Source: Alphaproteobacteria bacterium | GTDB lineage: Bacteria; Pseudomonadota; Alphaproteobacteria; JANQMY01 | Reading direction: 5' to 3' | Assembly: GCA_028289425.1 (NCBI GenBank) | Contig: JANQPL010000002.1 | Span: forward strand, 1-64,000 | DNA: 64,000 nucleotides | The notes under the pieces: generated by a model | What the model was told of the DNA's origin: nothing | The model's database searches: none | Seen by the model: only the letters and a program-made list of their open reading frames with translations | Part shown: positions 63,100 through 64,000 of the stretch, piece by piece | Numbering within the stretch: position 1 is the stretch's first letter | How the letters are laid out: the number at the start of each line of letters is the position of its first letter | Translations under genes and position numbers: made by a program

Positions 63100-63243
63100 C
63101 AGAAGACTATGAAATTCGCGGCGGCAACAGGCTCGGGAAAACGTTCATCAGGAAACCGGTGTTGCGCATGGAGGATCCTTCCAAAAGGGGCAAGCCCCGC
63201 GGCGCGGAGTGTAATTCAGTTCACCAATTTCAGGAAGCTTTGC

Positions 63244-63280
63244 AAAAAACAATAGGCTCGCAGCGGTGAGCTGCGAGCCT
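63244..63280 (-). terminator. Intrinsic terminator on the minus strand
   Basis: On the minus strand, a perfect 10-bp stem AGGCTCGCAG/CTGCGAGCCT with a CTCACCG loop is followed by ATTG and six T residues. It begins at the stop codon of the small gene at 63280-63414. Confidence 0.85.
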
Positions 63281-63414
63281 CAATAATGCACCGTGCGCAG
63301 TTGATGCTGCGGCTTGGGTACGATTTCCTTGGTCTTGTCCCCGACCATTGGCGTTTCTTGTTGTTCAGGTGCTTTCCAGTGGGCCAGTAGGCTGGAGAAC
63401 ACCCCTTTTGGCAT
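63280..63414 (-). CDS. Small 44-residue protein of unknown function
   Basis: The frame from ATG 63414 encodes MPKGVFSSLLAHWKAPEQQ followed by 25 polar residues ending RTVHY. An AAGGCGA lies just upstream. The stop codon is immediately followed by a strong terminator, and two palindromes lie upstream, so the unit looks like a complete small gene. ATG at 63468 would give 62 residues, but it is disfavoured because it has no visible ribosome site. No family is recognised. Confidence 0.5.
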   Translation of the reverse strand: MPKGVFSSLLAHWKAPEQQETPMVGDKTKEIVPKPQHQLRTVHY

Positions 63415-63443
63415 TCGCCTTGTTATGAAACGCGAGGTCAGTT

Positions 63444-63470
63444 TGTCATATTTATGACAGTTGTGCACAA
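63444..63470. promoter_or_regulatory. Two palindromes upstream of the small gene
   Basis: TGTCATA-TT-TATGACA (63444-63459) and the perfect TTGTGCACAA (63461-63470) lie back to back 30-56 bases upstream of the small gene ATG. Their place suits an operator. No regulator is identified. Confidence 0.4.
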
Positions 63471-63502
63471 AAAAATAACAGGATTTGGCAAAAAAATCGC
63501 TT

Positions 63503-64000
63503 TTAGGATGCGTTTAGCGCCTGCCAAACAAGCTCGGCGAGCGCGGGGCTGGCGGTCAGCCCGGGCGATTCGATGCCGAAAAGGTTCACCAGTCCCGCTA
63601 TTCCGTGGGCCTCGGGCCCTTGCAGCCAGAAATCCTGGAGGATTTTGTCCTTGTCGGGACCATCCGGGGATGGGGACGAGATCTTGGGCCGGATGCCCAC
63701 ATATCCCGGCGCCAGCGTCCCGTCGCGCAGGCCGGGGTAGTAGCGGCGGATGGCCAGGGCGAACCGCTCGGCACTGTCGGGGGGGACCTGATAGTCGATC
63801 TCGTCGATCCAGCTATGGTCCGGCCCAAACCGCACGCGGCCGGCGAGATCGAGGGTGGCGTGGATGCCGAGGCCGTATTGCTCGGGCACAGGATAGATAA
63901 GGTGGGAGAAGGGGGGGCGCCCCGACAGGGTGAAATAGCACCCGCGAGAATAATGCGCATGGGGGATATGGTTTGACTGAAGGCCTTCGAGACGGCTGGC
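63503..64000 (-). CDS. FAD-dependent oxidoreductase, L-2-hydroxyglutarate dehydrogenase-like (C-terminal part)
   Basis: The frame stays open on the minus strand to the window end, so the N-terminal FAD-binding part is missing. About 165 C-terminal residues show GLGIHATLDLAGRVRFGPD, YYPGLRDGTLAPGYVGIRPK, WLQGPEAHGIAGLVNLFGIE and SPGLTASPALAELV, typical of the L-2-hydroxyglutarate oxidase/dehydrogenase group of DAO-type flavoenzymes. The GIESPGLT segment closes the FAD site. The exact substrate needs the missing part. Confidence 0.85.
   Translation of the reverse strand, partial: ASRLEGLQSNHIPHAHYSRGCYFTLSGRPPFSHLIYPVPEQYGLGIHATLDLAGRVRFGPDHSWIDEIDYQVPPDSAERFALAIRRYYPGLRDGTLAPGYVGIRPKISSPSPDGPDKDKILQDFWLQGPEAHGIAGLVNLFGIESPGLTASPALAELVWQALNAS

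Overview
The window reads as a chromosomal segment of a GC-rich alphaproteobacterium. This rests on the S10/spc/alpha ribosomal gene order with adk placed between secY and rpsM, an ATP12-type F1 assembly chaperone, a DUF1489 gene, an Asp-rich L17 tail and several families of intergenic palindromic repeats typical of that class. The order or genus cannot be resolved from the sequence alone.

Layout. 1-10.3 kb: the end of rpsC, then an uninterrupted ribosomal/secY/adk/rpoA/rplQ run closed by a clear intrinsic terminator. 10.4-18 kb: a Do-family periplasmic protease, rarA, a fluoride channel, a pseudouridine synthase, a HAD phosphatase, an AsmA-like protein and an ATP12 chaperone, mostly overlapping or closely spaced. 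18-29.4 kb: propionyl-CoA carboxylase (pccB, pccA), SDR enzymes, a DUF3604 lipoprotein, lipB, an NTF2-like protein, an orphan FliN-like protein, a siroheme-synthase N-domain protein and a CysH-type APS reductase. 29.6-35.2 kb: a TetR regulator, a TonB-dependent receptor with a repeat-bearing promoter, a second DUF3604 lipoprotein and tRNA-Leu(GAG). 35.3-47.6 kb: MgtE, a kelch protein, isovaleryl-CoA dehydrogenase, thiolase, a P450, several secreted or unknown proteins, a PhyH dioxygenase and the beta subunit of methylcrotonyl-CoA carboxylase. 47.7-57.7 kb: an accessory block. 57.7-64 kb: enoyl-CoA hydratase, the methylcrotonyl-CoA carboxylase alpha subunit, DUF1489, panC, a newly noticed small gene and the 3' part of an FAD-dependent oxidoreductase.

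The most interesting part is the accessory block. On the minus strand at 53184-56877, in markedly AT-richer DNA, lie five overlapping genes: QueC-like (Cap9), tRNA-guanine-transglycosylase-like (Cap10), CD-NTase, a two-TM SLATT-like protein and an HhH-GPD (OGG-like) glycosylase. This is the gene content of a type IV CBASS anti-phage system. The CD-NTase begins Met-Gly-Gly-Ser-Gly-Gly-Gly-Ser, so Met removal would expose an N-terminal glycine. That is the feature expected if Cap9/Cap10 conjugate a 7-deazaguanine to the enzyme. The cassette, a fasciclin gene and a candidate small RNA with C-rich loops lie between two direct repeats matching at 105 of 106 positions and 5561 bp apart. The whole block interrupts a leucine-degradation cluster (ivd, mccB, then enoyl-CoA hydratase and mccA).
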